Source: Myxococcaceae bacterium JPH2 (GTDB taxonomy: Bacteria > Myxococcota > Myxococcia > Myxococcales > Myxococcaceae). From it: a stretch of DNA of 64,000 bases. The notes under the pieces are model-generated. The model saw only the letters and a program-made list of their open reading frames with translations. It was not told where the DNA came from and did no database searches. The first letter of the stretch is position 1. Each line of letters starts with the position of its first letter. Both the position numbers and the translations under genes were made by a program. Shown here piece after piece: positions 47,891 through 55,752 of the stretch. The DNA lies in assembly GCA_016458225.1 (NCBI GenBank), contig JAEMGR010000030.1:1-64000 (forward strand), given 5' to 3'.

Positions 47891-48358
47891 ATGATGCATC
47901 CACGTCTGGCTGTGAGCACGGCCGCGGTAGTGTTTCTCGGTCTGTCGATGATGGGGTGTGGCCCGGAGACAGGTGAGCCGACTCAGCCCGAGACGTCGAC
48001 GCAAGCTGAGCCCCGGGGCGAGAAGTCCGCGATGGCAGGGACGTCCTCCCTCACCATCTTCCAGGTGTGCGACGCGACCATCGGGTGCGAGGGGACGTCG
48101 GGCAAGACGACGACGACGGGTAACTTCAACGGCAACGTCACCGTCAAGACTCGTGAGTACTACAGCACGGGTGCCTTCTATGGCTCCTTCGCGGGAACGG
48201 CCGTGACCTGGACGAGCACCAGCCCCATCTTCAGCGGGGGCGTCTACGTTGGCACGGAGCGCACCTTCCAGCTCACGGGTGTGACGAGTGGCTCGTTCAG
48301 CGGATCCATCCAGGGCACGGATGGCATCTGGCGGAATGCCAATCTCTCCATCCAGTGA
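47891..48358 (+). CDS. Small lipoprotein, unknown function
   Basis: A 155-residue lipoprotein (signal MMHPRLAVSTAAVVFLGLSMMGC, lipobox MMGC). A Glu/Thr/Pro linker (PETGEPTQPETSTQAEPRGE) is followed by a ~100-residue Ser/Thr/Gly-rich beta domain with two Cys (FQVCDATIGCEG) and strands such as FNGNVTVKTREYYSTGAFYGSF. AGGGG lies 7 nt before the ATG. I do not recognise the family. Likely surface-exposed. Confidence 0.7.
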   Translation: MMHPRLAVSTAAVVFLGLSMMGCGPETGEPTQPETSTQAEPRGEKSAMAGTSSLTIFQVCDATIGCEGTSGKTTTTGNFNGNVTVKTREYYSTGAFYGSFAGTAVTWTSTSPIFSGGVYVGTERTFQLTGVTSGSFSGSIQGTDGIWRNANLSIQ

Positions 48359-48446
48359 GCGATGCCGCTCGCCCGGGCGCGCAGGCTGCTGGATGTCTGG
48401 CCTCGCGGCCCGGGTGCGCTCGTTCGACAGCCCGCCGCGGCGCGAC

Positions 48447-48470
48447 GTGGAGGCGCGAAAGGCGCTCCAC
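48447..48470. terminator. Candidate terminator hairpin between convergent genes
   Basis: GTGGAG (48447-48452), a bulged G, CGC, loop GAAAG, then GCG and CTCCAC (48462-48470) give 9 bp with one bulge. It lies in the 127-bp gap between convergent lipoprotein and Cys-rich genes. Confidence 0.35.
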
Positions 48471-48485
48471 GCGCGCCACCCGGGT

Positions 48486-48782
48486 TCAGCTCTTCGCGCG
48501 GGCCGCCGCTTCCTCGGCCTGCAAGTCTTCACGGCAGATGGACTGGGATTGCGCCGCGTCATCCCGCGAAGCGTGCTGCTCGCCCGCCACGCCCACGCAC
48601 TGTTCCTTGCACGTCAGTCCAAAGTCCGCGCAGTAGGTGAGCCGGTGCCCCGAGACGCACCGGGTGGCACAGGGCGTCTCGCAGTCGCACGCGTCACAGG
48701 AGATGGCGGCCTGGGCGCTGAGCGGCGCCAGGGAGAGGAGGAAGCCCACACCGGTGAACAACGCAGTTCGCAACACGTTCAT
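48486..48782 (-). CDS. Small secreted cysteine-rich protein
   Basis: A 98-residue precursor. The ATG at 48782 has GGAGA 7 nt upstream and gives a clean signal peptide (MNVLRTALFTGVGFLLSLAPLSAQA). The mature ~73 residues contain nine Cys, eight within a 42-residue block (SCDACDCETPCATRC, TYCADFGLTCKEQC), and a charged helical tail (REDLQAEEAAARAKS). The spacing is that of a small disulfide-stabilised domain. Family not recognised. Could be a toxin-like or protective secreted peptide; no evidence decides. Gene is next to, but 41 nt from, the flavin monooxygenase stop on the same strand. Confidence 0.7.
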   Translation of the reverse strand: MNVLRTALFTGVGFLLSLAPLSAQAAISCDACDCETPCATRCVSGHRLTYCADFGLTCKEQCVGVAGEQHASRDDAAQSQSICREDLQAEEAAARAKS

Positions 48783-48823
48783 GTTGGTCTCCATTGAAAG
48801 CCGGAGAAACAAGTTAGCACGGG

Positions 48824-50404
48824 TCAGGTGCGTGGCTGACTCACGCGTGGCGTGACGCAAGCCGTTGTGGAGAGTGCCTCCGCAAGGGATTGGGCCGGTG
48901 AGTCAGGCAGGTCGATCGCGCGCCACGCGATGTATCCATCGGGGCGGATCAACGTGGCGCCTCCCGGGCTCACGCCGTAGGCCGAGCGGAACGCGGAGAG
49001 GTCCTCTGGCTGCACGGTGGTGCCGATGTTCAGCCACGCGACGGGAATGCCCACGGCCCGCGAGGCATGCGTGGCGGCGGTGGCCCAGGCCGCGTCCTCG
49101 GCGACGAGCACCCAGCCGCGCTGGAGCAGGTCGAGCGTGGAGCGCCGCGCATCATCCTGTCGCACCCAGAGGTGCGGTGCGCGCGTGCCCGGCTGTCCGG
49201 CCCATTGCTCGGGCCGGCGCGCGGGGGGCAGCTCGGAGGTGGCCCCCAGCACCGCGGTCGAGCGATAGAGCTGCCCGAACTCCATCGCGTCGTCATCGTA
49301 GATGGGCGTGTTCTGGGCCACGCCCGCGGCCTCGGCTCGGTAGTCCGGGCGCGCGAAGATCTGATCATGCCGCAGCCAGGCGATGGGCCGGCGCTCCGCG
49401 TCGTAGGTGTCGAGCAGCCCTGGCTCCGAGGCTCCGGAGAGCACCGCCGCGAGCTTCCACGCGAGGTTGTGGGCATCGTCGATGCCCGTGTTCGCGCCAT
49501 AGCCTCCCCGGCTGGGCGGGAGCGTGTGCGCGGCGTCGCCCGCGAGGAAGACGCGGCCCGAGGCGAAGCGGTCCGCGATGAGCGCGCTCAGCTCCCAGCG
49601 GCCCGTGGTGAGCAGCTCGATGTCCAGGTCGGCGCGGCCGATGGCCCGGGCGATCAGCGCGCGCAGCGTGACTTCGTCGCGCTCTTCGTCATCCGAGAAG
49701 ATGAGCACCCAGCGGCCATCTCCATACGTGGTCAGGAACGCCTCGAACCCGGGTTGCTCAATCTGGAACTGACGCACTCCGGCCTGGAGGTACTCGTCGA
49801 GCGACGCGCGGAACAGGACGCTGCGCACCGTTCGCATGTGGCCGCGTCCGGAGCGGCCAATCCCGAGCGCCTCGCGCACCGGACTGCGGTGGCCATCCGC
49901 CGCGATGACATACGCCGCGCGCAGCGTGGACTCACCCCCGCCTCGACGGCGCACGGTGGCGGTGACGCCCGTGGCGTCCTGCTCGAATCGGAGCAACTCG
50001 GTCTCCAGTCGGATGTCGGCCCCGAGCGAGATGGCGCGCTCACGCAGCAGGGGCTCGAGCCAGTCCTGCGCGATGGCCGCGCCGCGACACGGTGACTGCT
50101 CCACCTGGGCCTCCGAGCGGCTTGCGGGCGTCCACGGAGACTCCTCGAACCAGGTGCCCGCGAGGCTCTCCACGCGCGCGCGGCGCAGCTGGAAGTTCGC
50201 GGGGATGGGCGGGATGCGCTCCTCCAGCCCCACCGCGCGCAGCAGCTCCAGCGTTCGCGCCGTGTAGCCAATCGCCCGAGGGTGCGGCGAACTGCCCGGG
50301 TGGCGCTCGACCAACACGCACGGGACACCGCGCCACGCGAGAAACAGCGAAGCGGACAAGCCGACCAGCCCGCCTCCAACAATGAGCACTGGGGTGGATT
50401 CCAT
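48824..50404 (-). CDS. FAD-dependent aromatic hydroxylase (group A flavin monooxygenase)
   Basis: A 526-residue flavoprotein monooxygenase. The N-terminal FAD site is VLIVGGGLVGLSASLFLAWRG (GGGLVG 10-15), followed by LVERHPGSSPHPRAIGYTARTLELLR, a form typical of polyketide hydroxylases (RdmE/TcmG type) and PheA/TfdB phenol hydroxylases. The second FAD motif is GDAAHTLPPSRGGYGANTGIDDAHNLAWKL. The C-terminal ~120 residues look like the thioredoxin-like end of that group. It uses NAD(P)H and O2 to hydroxylate an aromatic ring; substrate unknown. AAAGGA precedes the ATG. It is divergent from a tetR gene with a 30-bp palindrome 18 nt from its start, so it is almost certainly repressed by that TetR. 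Confidence 0.9.
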   Translation of the reverse strand: MESTPVLIVGGGLVGLSASLFLAWRGVPCVLVERHPGSSPHPRAIGYTARTLELLRAVGLEERIPPIPANFQLRRARVESLAGTWFEESPWTPASRSEAQVEQSPCRGAAIAQDWLEPLLRERAISLGADIRLETELLRFEQDATGVTATVRRRGGGESTLRAAYVIAADGHRSPVREALGIGRSGRGHMRTVRSVLFRASLDEYLQAGVRQFQIEQPGFEAFLTTYGDGRWVLIFSDDEERDEVTLRALIARAIGRADLDIELLTTGRWELSALIADRFASGRVFLAGDAAHTLPPSRGGYGANTGIDDAHNLAWKLAAVLSGASEPGLLDTYDAERRPIAWLRHDQIFARPDYRAEAAGVAQNTPIYDDDAMEFGQLYRSTAVLGATSELPPARRPEQWAGQPGTRAPHLWVRQDDARRSTLDLLQRGWVLVAEDAAWATAATHASRAVGIPVAWLNIGTTVQPEDLSAFRSAYGVSPGGATLIRPDGYIAWRAIDLPDSPAQSLAEALSTTACVTPRVSQPRT

Positions 50405-50421
50405 TGAGGTACCGTCCTTTC

Positions 50422-50451
50422 GATACGGTGTATCGCTCGATACACCGTATC
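50422..50451. promoter_or_regulatory. Perfect 30-bp palindrome, TetR operator
   Basis: GATACGGTGTATCG (50422-50435), CT, CGATACACCGTATC (50438-50451): two perfect 14-bp arms. Each arm itself contains GATAC...GTATC-like half sites, so two TetR dimers could bind. It lies between the divergent monooxygenase (start 50404) and tetR (start 50501) genes. Confidence 0.8.
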
Positions 50452-50500
50452 CAGGCCGGGCGGGTTGTCAATGTCGGCAGGGAGCGGATAGAGGGCCCGA

Positions 50501-51241
50501 ATGAGCCAGAAGCCGCGCGAGCCGGAGTCCGCCCTCATCTGGGAGCGCCCCGAGCCGGCCCCTCGCCCGAAGCCCGAGCCGCTGAGCCGCGAGCGGATTG
50601 TGCGAGCCGCGCTCACCCTGGCCGACACGGAGGGACTTGCCTCGGTGTCGGTGCGGAAGGTGGCGGCGGCGTTGGATGCCGGGCCCATGCGCCTCTACGG
50701 CTACGTGTCCACCAAGGAGGAGCTGCTGGAGCTCATGGTGGACGCTGTCTACGGGGAGCTGGTGGCCGAGGGCCCGCTGCGAGGCTCCTGGCGCGAGGCG
50801 CTCCGGGCCATGGCGCACCGCACGCGGCGGGCAGCGCACGAGCATCCGTGGTTGGTGGACCTGCTGGTCGGGCGGATCCACCTGGGGCCTCACGCCCTGG
50901 CGTACCTGGAGGCGGCGCTCGCGGCGTTGGATGGGACGCCCGGGTTCGAGAGCGTCGACGCGATTCTGCAGGCCGTGGGCACCGTCAACGCCTTCGTGAT
51001 TGGTGCCATCCGGAACGAGGCCAGCGAGCGGAGCGCGGAGCGAGAGAGCGGCATGACCAAGAAGGAGTGGCAGGAGGCCACGTCGCCCTATCTCGAGCGC
51101 ATGGTGGCCACGGGCCGCTTCCCCATGCTGGAGAAGGTGATGCGCGAGGCCACCCATCCCTCGTTCGACGTCGCGTTCGACCAGGGATTGGAGTGCATCC
51201 TGGAGGGCCTCGCCACGCGCTTGCCGCGTCGCAAGAAGTGA
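50501..51241 (+). CDS. TetR-family repressor
   Basis: A 246-residue regulator. After a Pro/Glu-rich N-terminal tail (~1-28) the helix-turn-helix reads LSRERIVRAALTLADTEGLASVSVRKVAAALDAGPMRLYGYVSTKEELLELMVD. The C-terminal all-helical domain (~85-240) is of the TetR_C_1 type that binds polyketide-like ligands (as in tetracycline-type repressors). Its gene faces the flavin hydroxylase gene across the palindrome, suggesting it derepresses the hydroxylase when an aromatic ligand appears. It also lies 10 nt from the convergent hydrolase gene. Confidence 0.92.
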   Translation: MSQKPREPESALIWERPEPAPRPKPEPLSRERIVRAALTLADTEGLASVSVRKVAAALDAGPMRLYGYVSTKEELLELMVDAVYGELVAEGPLRGSWREALRAMAHRTRRAAHEHPWLVDLLVGRIHLGPHALAYLEAALAALDGTPGFESVDAILQAVGTVNAFVIGAIRNEASERSAERESGMTKKEWQEATSPYLERMVATGRFPMLEKVMREATHPSFDVAFDQGLECILEGLATRLPRRKK

Positions 51242-51250
51242 CAGCGCACG

Positions 51251-52642
51251 TCAGCGGCTGGAGATGGGGGCGGAGAGGAACGCCTGGATCTCCGGGAGCA
51301 TCTGCGGCGCGGTGTCCTCGAAGAAGAAGTGATTCGCCTCCGCGAACTCGCGCGTCCGGTTCCGCGGGAAGACGCGCTGGAAGTGCTCCAGGTCCTCGCG
51401 GGGGAAGCCTTCGTCCTTGAGCGCCCAGAAGATGAGGGCGTCCTTGTTCGCGAGTCGGGGCAGGGCGGTCTCCACCTCGGTGAAGTAGTCGGTCGCGGCG
51501 GTGATCTGGCGCGGGTAGAACGCCGCGATGCCTCGGCGCTCCAGCGGGACGAAGGGCCGCAGGTAGGTGTCCAGCTCCTGCGACGCCAGCTTGCGGACGA
51601 TGCCGTTCTGGAGTCCGAACGACGCGAACCCGTTGAAGTTCATCTGGAAGAACTCCCCCACCGGGCCACCGGCGATGACGGAGAAGATGCCGCGCGGCAC
51701 GTTCGTCTGCGTGGGCCACGCCCAGGTGCTGCCCAGGATGATGCGCTGCACGAGTTCGGGCCGGCGGGTGGCGAAGCCCAGGCCGATGGGGCCGCCCCAG
51801 TCCTGCATCACGAGCGTCACGTCATGGAGCTGCAGCTGCTCGACGAACTCCTCGACGACGTGGCTCTGCTCGCGCGGCGTGAAGCCATAGCCCTTGGGCG
51901 CCTCGGACATTCCGAAGCCGGGGTAGTCGAGCGCGATGGTGCGATACGAGCCCCGCAGTCCCTGGATGAGCGTGCGCCACTGGAAGGACCAGGCGGGATT
52001 GCCGTGCAGGAAGAGGAGCGTGGGGCCCGTGCCCTCGTCGACGTAGTGGATGCGCGCGCCGCTCGGGAGATTGACGAACTTGGGGGCCGCGTCGAACAGC
52101 TCGCGAGGGACATCGAAGGCGACGCTCGTGTCCTGGGGCGCGGAAGGCTCATGGGCGGACGCGGCGACGAAGGCCCAGCCCTCCAGCGCCCCGAGCAACA
52201 GGAGCCCGGCGAGGCCGATGCGCGAGCGAGGTGTCCGCTGGACGGCGCGCGGCGTGAGCCAGGCCAGTGCGAGCGCACCCACCGCCACGGCGGGGAGGGC
52301 GGCCTTGACCAGCCCGGCGGGGCCCGCGATGCCCATGGCGCTCACGGTCACCAGCCCGAGGCTGGCGAGCACCGCCCCCAGGACGGCGCGCGGGCGTGCG
52401 ATGCGCGAGACGAGCAACCGATAGAGCGCGGCCGCGGCGAGCGCGAGCGCCACGGACAGCGGGGTGAGGACCGCGTAGCGGAGCGCGGGGAAGAAGCCGA
52501 TGCCCTGGACGTGGGGCGCGGTGTGCACCGCGAGGGTGGTGACGAGCACGACGGGGATGGCGGTGGCCAGTCCGGCCGCGAGCACGCGAACGGGCTCGGG
52601 GATGGAGGAGGGCGATGAGGACTGCGAGGTCTCTGTCTGCAT
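51251..52642 (-). CDS. Membrane-anchored haloalkane-dehalogenase-like alpha/beta hydrolase
   Basis: A 463-residue fusion. Residues ~18-160 hold four membrane helices; ~190-463 an alpha/beta hydrolase. The nucleophile elbow is VMQDWGGPIG with Asp281, the oxyanion motif is HGNP (213-216), the acid is Asp410 in WALKDEGFP and the base is His438 in ANHFFFED. Asp nucleophile followed by Trp (halide-stabilising in DhlA) and acid after the KD strand match haloalkane dehalogenases of subfamily I; some epoxide hydrolases and fluoroacetate dehalogenases share parts. Start ATG 52642 with GGGAG upstream; longer open frame rejected. Divergent from an AraC regulator, 104 bp away. The membrane fusion is unusual. 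Dehalogenase activity is predicted, not shown. Confidence 0.8.
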   Translation of the reverse strand: MQTETSQSSSPSSIPEPVRVLAAGLATAIPVVLVTTLAVHTAPHVQGIGFFPALRYAVLTPLSVALALAAAALYRLLVSRIARPRAVLGAVLASLGLVTVSAMGIAGPAGLVKAALPAVAVGALALAWLTPRAVQRTPRSRIGLAGLLLLGALEGWAFVAASAHEPSAPQDTSVAFDVPRELFDAAPKFVNLPSGARIHYVDEGTGPTLLFLHGNPAWSFQWRTLIQGLRGSYRTIALDYPGFGMSEAPKGYGFTPREQSHVVEEFVEQLQLHDVTLVMQDWGGPIGLGFATRRPELVQRIILGSTWAWPTQTNVPRGIFSVIAGGPVGEFFQMNFNGFASFGLQNGIVRKLASQELDTYLRPFVPLERRGIAAFYPRQITAATDYFTEVETALPRLANKDALIFWALKDEGFPREDLEHFQRVFPRNRTREFAEANHFFFEDTAPQMLPEIQAFLSAPISSR

Positions 52643-52746
52643 GGTCTGGACTCCCTTCGATGGCGTAGAAGTAGTCCGATGCATCCGGACGAACCATGTG
52701 CGAAACTCCGCATCTCTGGTCCAATCGTCCAAGGCGGGAGCGGGAA

Positions 52747-53709
52747 ATGGATGTCCTGGCGGATGCGCTGCGCAGCCTGCAGTTGAAGACCGAGGTGTAC
52801 GGGCGGTTGGAGTTGAGCGCGCCCTGGGGCATCTCGCTCGACCTGGAGCACCCGGGCTTCTTCCACGCGGTGTCTCGCGGGGGGTGCTGGTTGGAGGTCG
52901 ATGGCCAGCGGATCCCGCTGGCGGCGGGGGATTGGGTGTTCATCCTGGGGAAGGGTCCCCACGCGCTGCGGGACTCACCCAAGACGTCCACGCGACCGCT
53001 GCCTGAGCTCTACGCGGAAGTCGGAGCCGAGTGCGGCGGGGTCCTTCGCCACGGCGGTTCGGGGCCCCAGACGACGCTCATCTCGTTCAGCTTCGGGCTC
53101 GGGGGAACGTGGCTGAGCCGCCTGCTCTCGGGCCTGCCTCGCGTGCTGCACATGAAGGGGGACGGGAGTCACTCGACGCGGTGGGTGGAGTCGCTGGTGC
53201 AGCTCGTCGCCTCCGAGATGGAAGCGGGCCGGCCGGGCCATGAGCTGGTCTCCACGCGCCTGGCCGATGTCCTGTTCGTCCAGGCGCTGCGCGGGCACGT
53301 CGAGTCCTTCCCGGGCGAGAAGGGCGGCTGGTTGCGCGCGCTGGAGGACGCGCAGCTCGGCAAGGTCTTGAAGCAGTTGCACGAGCGGCCGCAGCATCCG
53401 TGGACGGTGGACACCATGGCGCGGGCCGCGAGCATGTCCCGCTCGACGTTCGCGGCGCGCTTCCAGAAGGTCCTGGGCGAGAGCCCGCTCTCGTACCTCA
53501 CGGGGTGGCGGATGCACACGGCCACCCAGCTCATGGCGGGCGACGCGTCCATGGCGGACATCGCCGAGGCCGTGGGCTACGAGACGGACAGCGCTTTCGG
53601 CAAGGCGTTCAAGCGGCACATCGGGCAGTCGCCCGGTGAGTTCCGCCGGAGCCTGCGCCACGCGCCCGGGGGGCCTGTGTTCTCGGCGGGGAGCGCGCTG
53701 GGGGCCTGA
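52747..53709 (+). CDS. AraC-family transcriptional regulator
   Basis: A 320-residue regulator starting at ATG 52747 (GGGAG upstream; an earlier in-frame start at 52696 adds an unconserved extension). The N-terminal cupin-like part (~1-180) reads GISLDLEHPGFFHAVSRGGCWLEVDGQRIPLAAGDWVFI, typical of the Cupin_6 type. The C-terminal pair of helix-turn-helix motifs (~215-310) reads WTVDTMARAASMSRSTFAARFQKVLGESPLSYLTGWRM and MADIAEAVGYETDSAFGKAFKRHIGQSPGEFRR. The divergent dehalogenase-like gene is its probable target. Confidence 0.92.
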   Translation: MDVLADALRSLQLKTEVYGRLELSAPWGISLDLEHPGFFHAVSRGGCWLEVDGQRIPLAAGDWVFILGKGPHALRDSPKTSTRPLPELYAEVGAECGGVLRHGGSGPQTTLISFSFGLGGTWLSRLLSGLPRVLHMKGDGSHSTRWVESLVQLVASEMEAGRPGHELVSTRLADVLFVQALRGHVESFPGEKGGWLRALEDAQLGKVLKQLHERPQHPWTVDTMARAASMSRSTFAARFQKVLGESPLSYLTGWRMHTATQLMAGDASMADIAEAVGYETDSAFGKAFKRHIGQSPGEFRRSLRHAPGGPVFSAGSALGA

Positions 53710-53747
53710 GCCGGGCGCGGCGCTCGCGGGCGGCCCTGCACAGATAC

Positions 53748-53769
53748 CGGCCACCCGCTGGCCGTCTTT
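53748..53769 (+). terminator. Intrinsic terminator after the AraC gene
   Basis: CGGCCA (53748-53753), loop CCCGC, TGGCCG (53759-53764), then TCTTT. A 6-bp GC-rich stem with a short T tract, 39 nt after the stop. Confidence 0.5.
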
Positions 53770-53832
53770 GGACTTCGAGCGCGGGCCGCACGGCGCTACT
53801 CAGGACGCTCCCTTGCAGAGAGGAGAACGCCC

Positions 53833-54471
53833 ATGCGCGCCCTGACGGTTCTCGCGGTCTCGATTCCGCTGCTTTCGCTGGAGGCTCACGCCAAGGACCC
53901 CGCGCTCGGGGCGACGACCTACGTCACGTATGAGAGCTTCCTCAGTCCCGCGCAGGAGCCGGGCGAGGAGTCCGAGACGCCGAAGCTGCTCCAGAAGAGC
54001 CTGGGGGCCACGGCCCCGTCGATTCCGCGCGAGGAGCGCAAGTCTCGGGGGCACGGGCAGCTGCGCTTCAGCCGCGACATGAGCCGCGCCTATGTCGAGG
54101 TGGAAATCCAAGGCGTCAATCCCGCCGACATCCTCATGTTTCACATCCACTGCGGGCCGCCAGGATTCCTGGGGCCCATCATCGTGGACTTCGGCGAGGT
54201 CGACAGTCCGTCGAAGCTGTTCTCGCAGGGGAAGCTCGTGGTGGAGCTGACCAACAAGAACGTGCGCTTCGTGAAGGACATGCCGGGCTTGAAGCCCTCG
54301 CTTCCGGAGAGCTGCCCGTCCGACATCGGCCTGCCAAACCAGACGCGGACGCTGTCAGGCCTGGAGTACCTCGCGCGCAAGGGCGTGCTGTATTTCAACC
54401 TCCATACCAAGGCGCACACGTACTACGGCGAGATGCGCGGCCAGCTCATGGTCGCGCAGGAGTCGCGCTGA
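53833..54471 (+). CDS. Secreted CHRD-domain protein
   Basis: A 212-residue protein with a signal peptide (MRALTVLAVSIPLLSLEAHA). The mature part carries a CHRD (chordin) domain: beta strands before ILMFHIHCGPPGFLGPIIVDFGE and a final YFNLHTKAHTYYGEMRGQLM block with the family HT..H...E.RG pattern. About 35 residues (SPAQEPGEESETPKLLQKS) precede it, containing the usual LSxxQE/P element. CHRD proteins in bacteria are secreted and of unknown role. The second gene of the pair downstream faces it 29 nt away. Confidence 0.85.
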   Translation: MRALTVLAVSIPLLSLEAHAKDPALGATTYVTYESFLSPAQEPGEESETPKLLQKSLGATAPSIPREERKSRGHGQLRFSRDMSRAYVEVEIQGVNPADILMFHIHCGPPGFLGPIIVDFGEVDSPSKLFSQGKLVVELTNKNVRFVKDMPGLKPSLPESCPSDIGLPNQTRTLSGLEYLARKGVLYFNLHTKAHTYYGEMRGQLMVAQESR

Positions 54472-54500
54472 ATCGCGAAGTCGCCCAGGCCCCAATGCGC

Positions 54501-54788
54501 TCAGTGCGGTGGGGCTACAGGCGCGATGCGAGCCGCGGTCACCGGGGCCCCTGAGGACTGGCAGTGATACCCGTCGGGCCCGAGCACGGGACACACCTCG
54601 TACCCTTGCTGATTCTGGCAGCAGCCGTACTTTCCCGTCGCGTCACAGAGGGTCCCCCCGCAATACAGTGTCGCGGGGTAGCTCTGTGCAGAGCTCATCC
54701 CGAGGCTCTGGGGCTCCGCGCTTTCGCTGCCGCCACAACCGCTGAACAGCGCTGCGAGAATCACTGCGCCAACCAAGCTTGCTCTCAT
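54501..54788 (-). CDS. Small Cys-containing lipoprotein
   Basis: A 95-residue lipoprotein (signal MRASLVGAVILAALFSGC; GGGGGAA before the ATG). After a Gly/Ser spacer it has six Cys in a short mature domain: YCGGTLCDATGKYGCC, then YEVCPVLGPDGYHCQSS. The spacing recalls small myxobacterial surface peptides with disulfides. Family not known. It is divergent from the fulvocin-like gene 224 bp away; a protective or scaffold role beside that peptide is only a thought. Confidence 0.75.
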   Translation of the reverse strand: MRASLVGAVILAALFSGCGGSESAEPQSLGMSSAQSYPATLYCGGTLCDATGKYGCCQNQQGYEVCPVLGPDGYHCQSSGAPVTAARIAPVAPPH

Positions 54789-55011
54789 GGATGTTCCCCC
54801 GGGTCGCGTGGAAGTGCTGCCTGACGAACATAGCATGATGGGATTGCTCACTCCGGCCCGAGGGCGTTGGTTGGCCAACCCCTGGGATGTCGACCGGTGT
54901 GCGCTCGGGTGTCGTTCAGTCTGAGATTGGAGGGATGGGGGCGCGAGTCGCCTGCGGGGAAGCGTAGGGGTGGTGGAACGCGGAATCCGCCGCCCATCCC
55001 TGGAGCACTCG

Positions 55012-55620
55012 ATGAGACACCTCGGCACGCTGGCGATACGAGGGGCCGCTCTCCTGTTGGGGCTTGTCTGTCTTCTGCCCGTGACGGCTCGCGCGGATGA
55101 CGACTGCCCTGGGAACAATACGGAGTTCGTCTCCTGGCTGGTGAAGAAGTCCGGGAACGTGCCCACGGACCTGCATGGGTTGAGCACGCATCCCATGCTG
55201 TACCGCGAGGCCGCCTTCCAGGTGCTGTCCCCCGCGCAGCAGGCCGCGCTCTGGCGCGAGCACGTCCAGACCTATCGCCGCGACCATCCTCGGCTCACGC
55301 TGAAGCAGCTCGCGGTGCTCGACGCTGTCCTCTCGGTGCTCACCCCGGACGTCTTCGTGCCCACCTCCTCCGTGGACACCTCCCAGGTGGAGGCCGCCGT
55401 GGTCGAGGCCTTCGGCACGCAGGAGGCCCAGACGCTCCTGCGGACGCTGGGGCCGCCCGACACGGATCCGGGCCTGTCGCTCACCACCGCGAACCTCTGC
55501 AAATGCAGCCTCCAGAGCGCCTTCTGCAGCCACGGCAAGTGCCAGCCCGGCAGGTGCCACCGACAGAGCAGCGGCTGCGGTTCCTGGTGGCGCTACCCCT
55601 GTGATGGCGTCTGCAAATAG
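55012..55620 (+). CDS. Fulvocin C-related bacteriocin precursor
   Basis: A 202-residue precursor. The ATG at 55012 (GGAG upstream) gives a signal peptide MRHLGTLAIRGAALLLGLVCLLPVTARA. Residues ~40-155 are a helical domain with blocks also seen in fulvocin C-related proteins (REAAFQVLSPAQQAALWREH, LTLKQLAVLDAVLSVLTPDVF). The last 43 residues (160-202) hold eight Cys spaced as in fulvocin C, the 45-residue four-disulfide bacteriocin of Myxococcus fulvus: ANLCKCSLQSAFC..C....C......C.......C...C, including the SSGCGSWW stretch that parallels TGCGTGW. So it is probably exported and cut to release a small disulfide peptide. Cleavage site and activity are unproven. Confidence 0.75.
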   Translation: MRHLGTLAIRGAALLLGLVCLLPVTARADDDCPGNNTEFVSWLVKKSGNVPTDLHGLSTHPMLYREAAFQVLSPAQQAALWREHVQTYRRDHPRLTLKQLAVLDAVLSVLTPDVFVPTSSVDTSQVEAAVVEAFGTQEAQTLLRTLGPPDTDPGLSLTTANLCKCSLQSAFCSHGKCQPGRCHRQSSGCGSWWRYPCDGVCK

Positions 55621-55752
55621 CCCGGTCGCCGACAGTTCGCATCCGCTCCTTGTGAATGCTGCTCCTTCGCTCCGTGTGGTTTCCTGTTTGTGACATGAGA
55701 GGGGCTGCGTAGAGTCCACCGCCGTTCAGGCCGGCCGGACCAAGGAGCGGAC

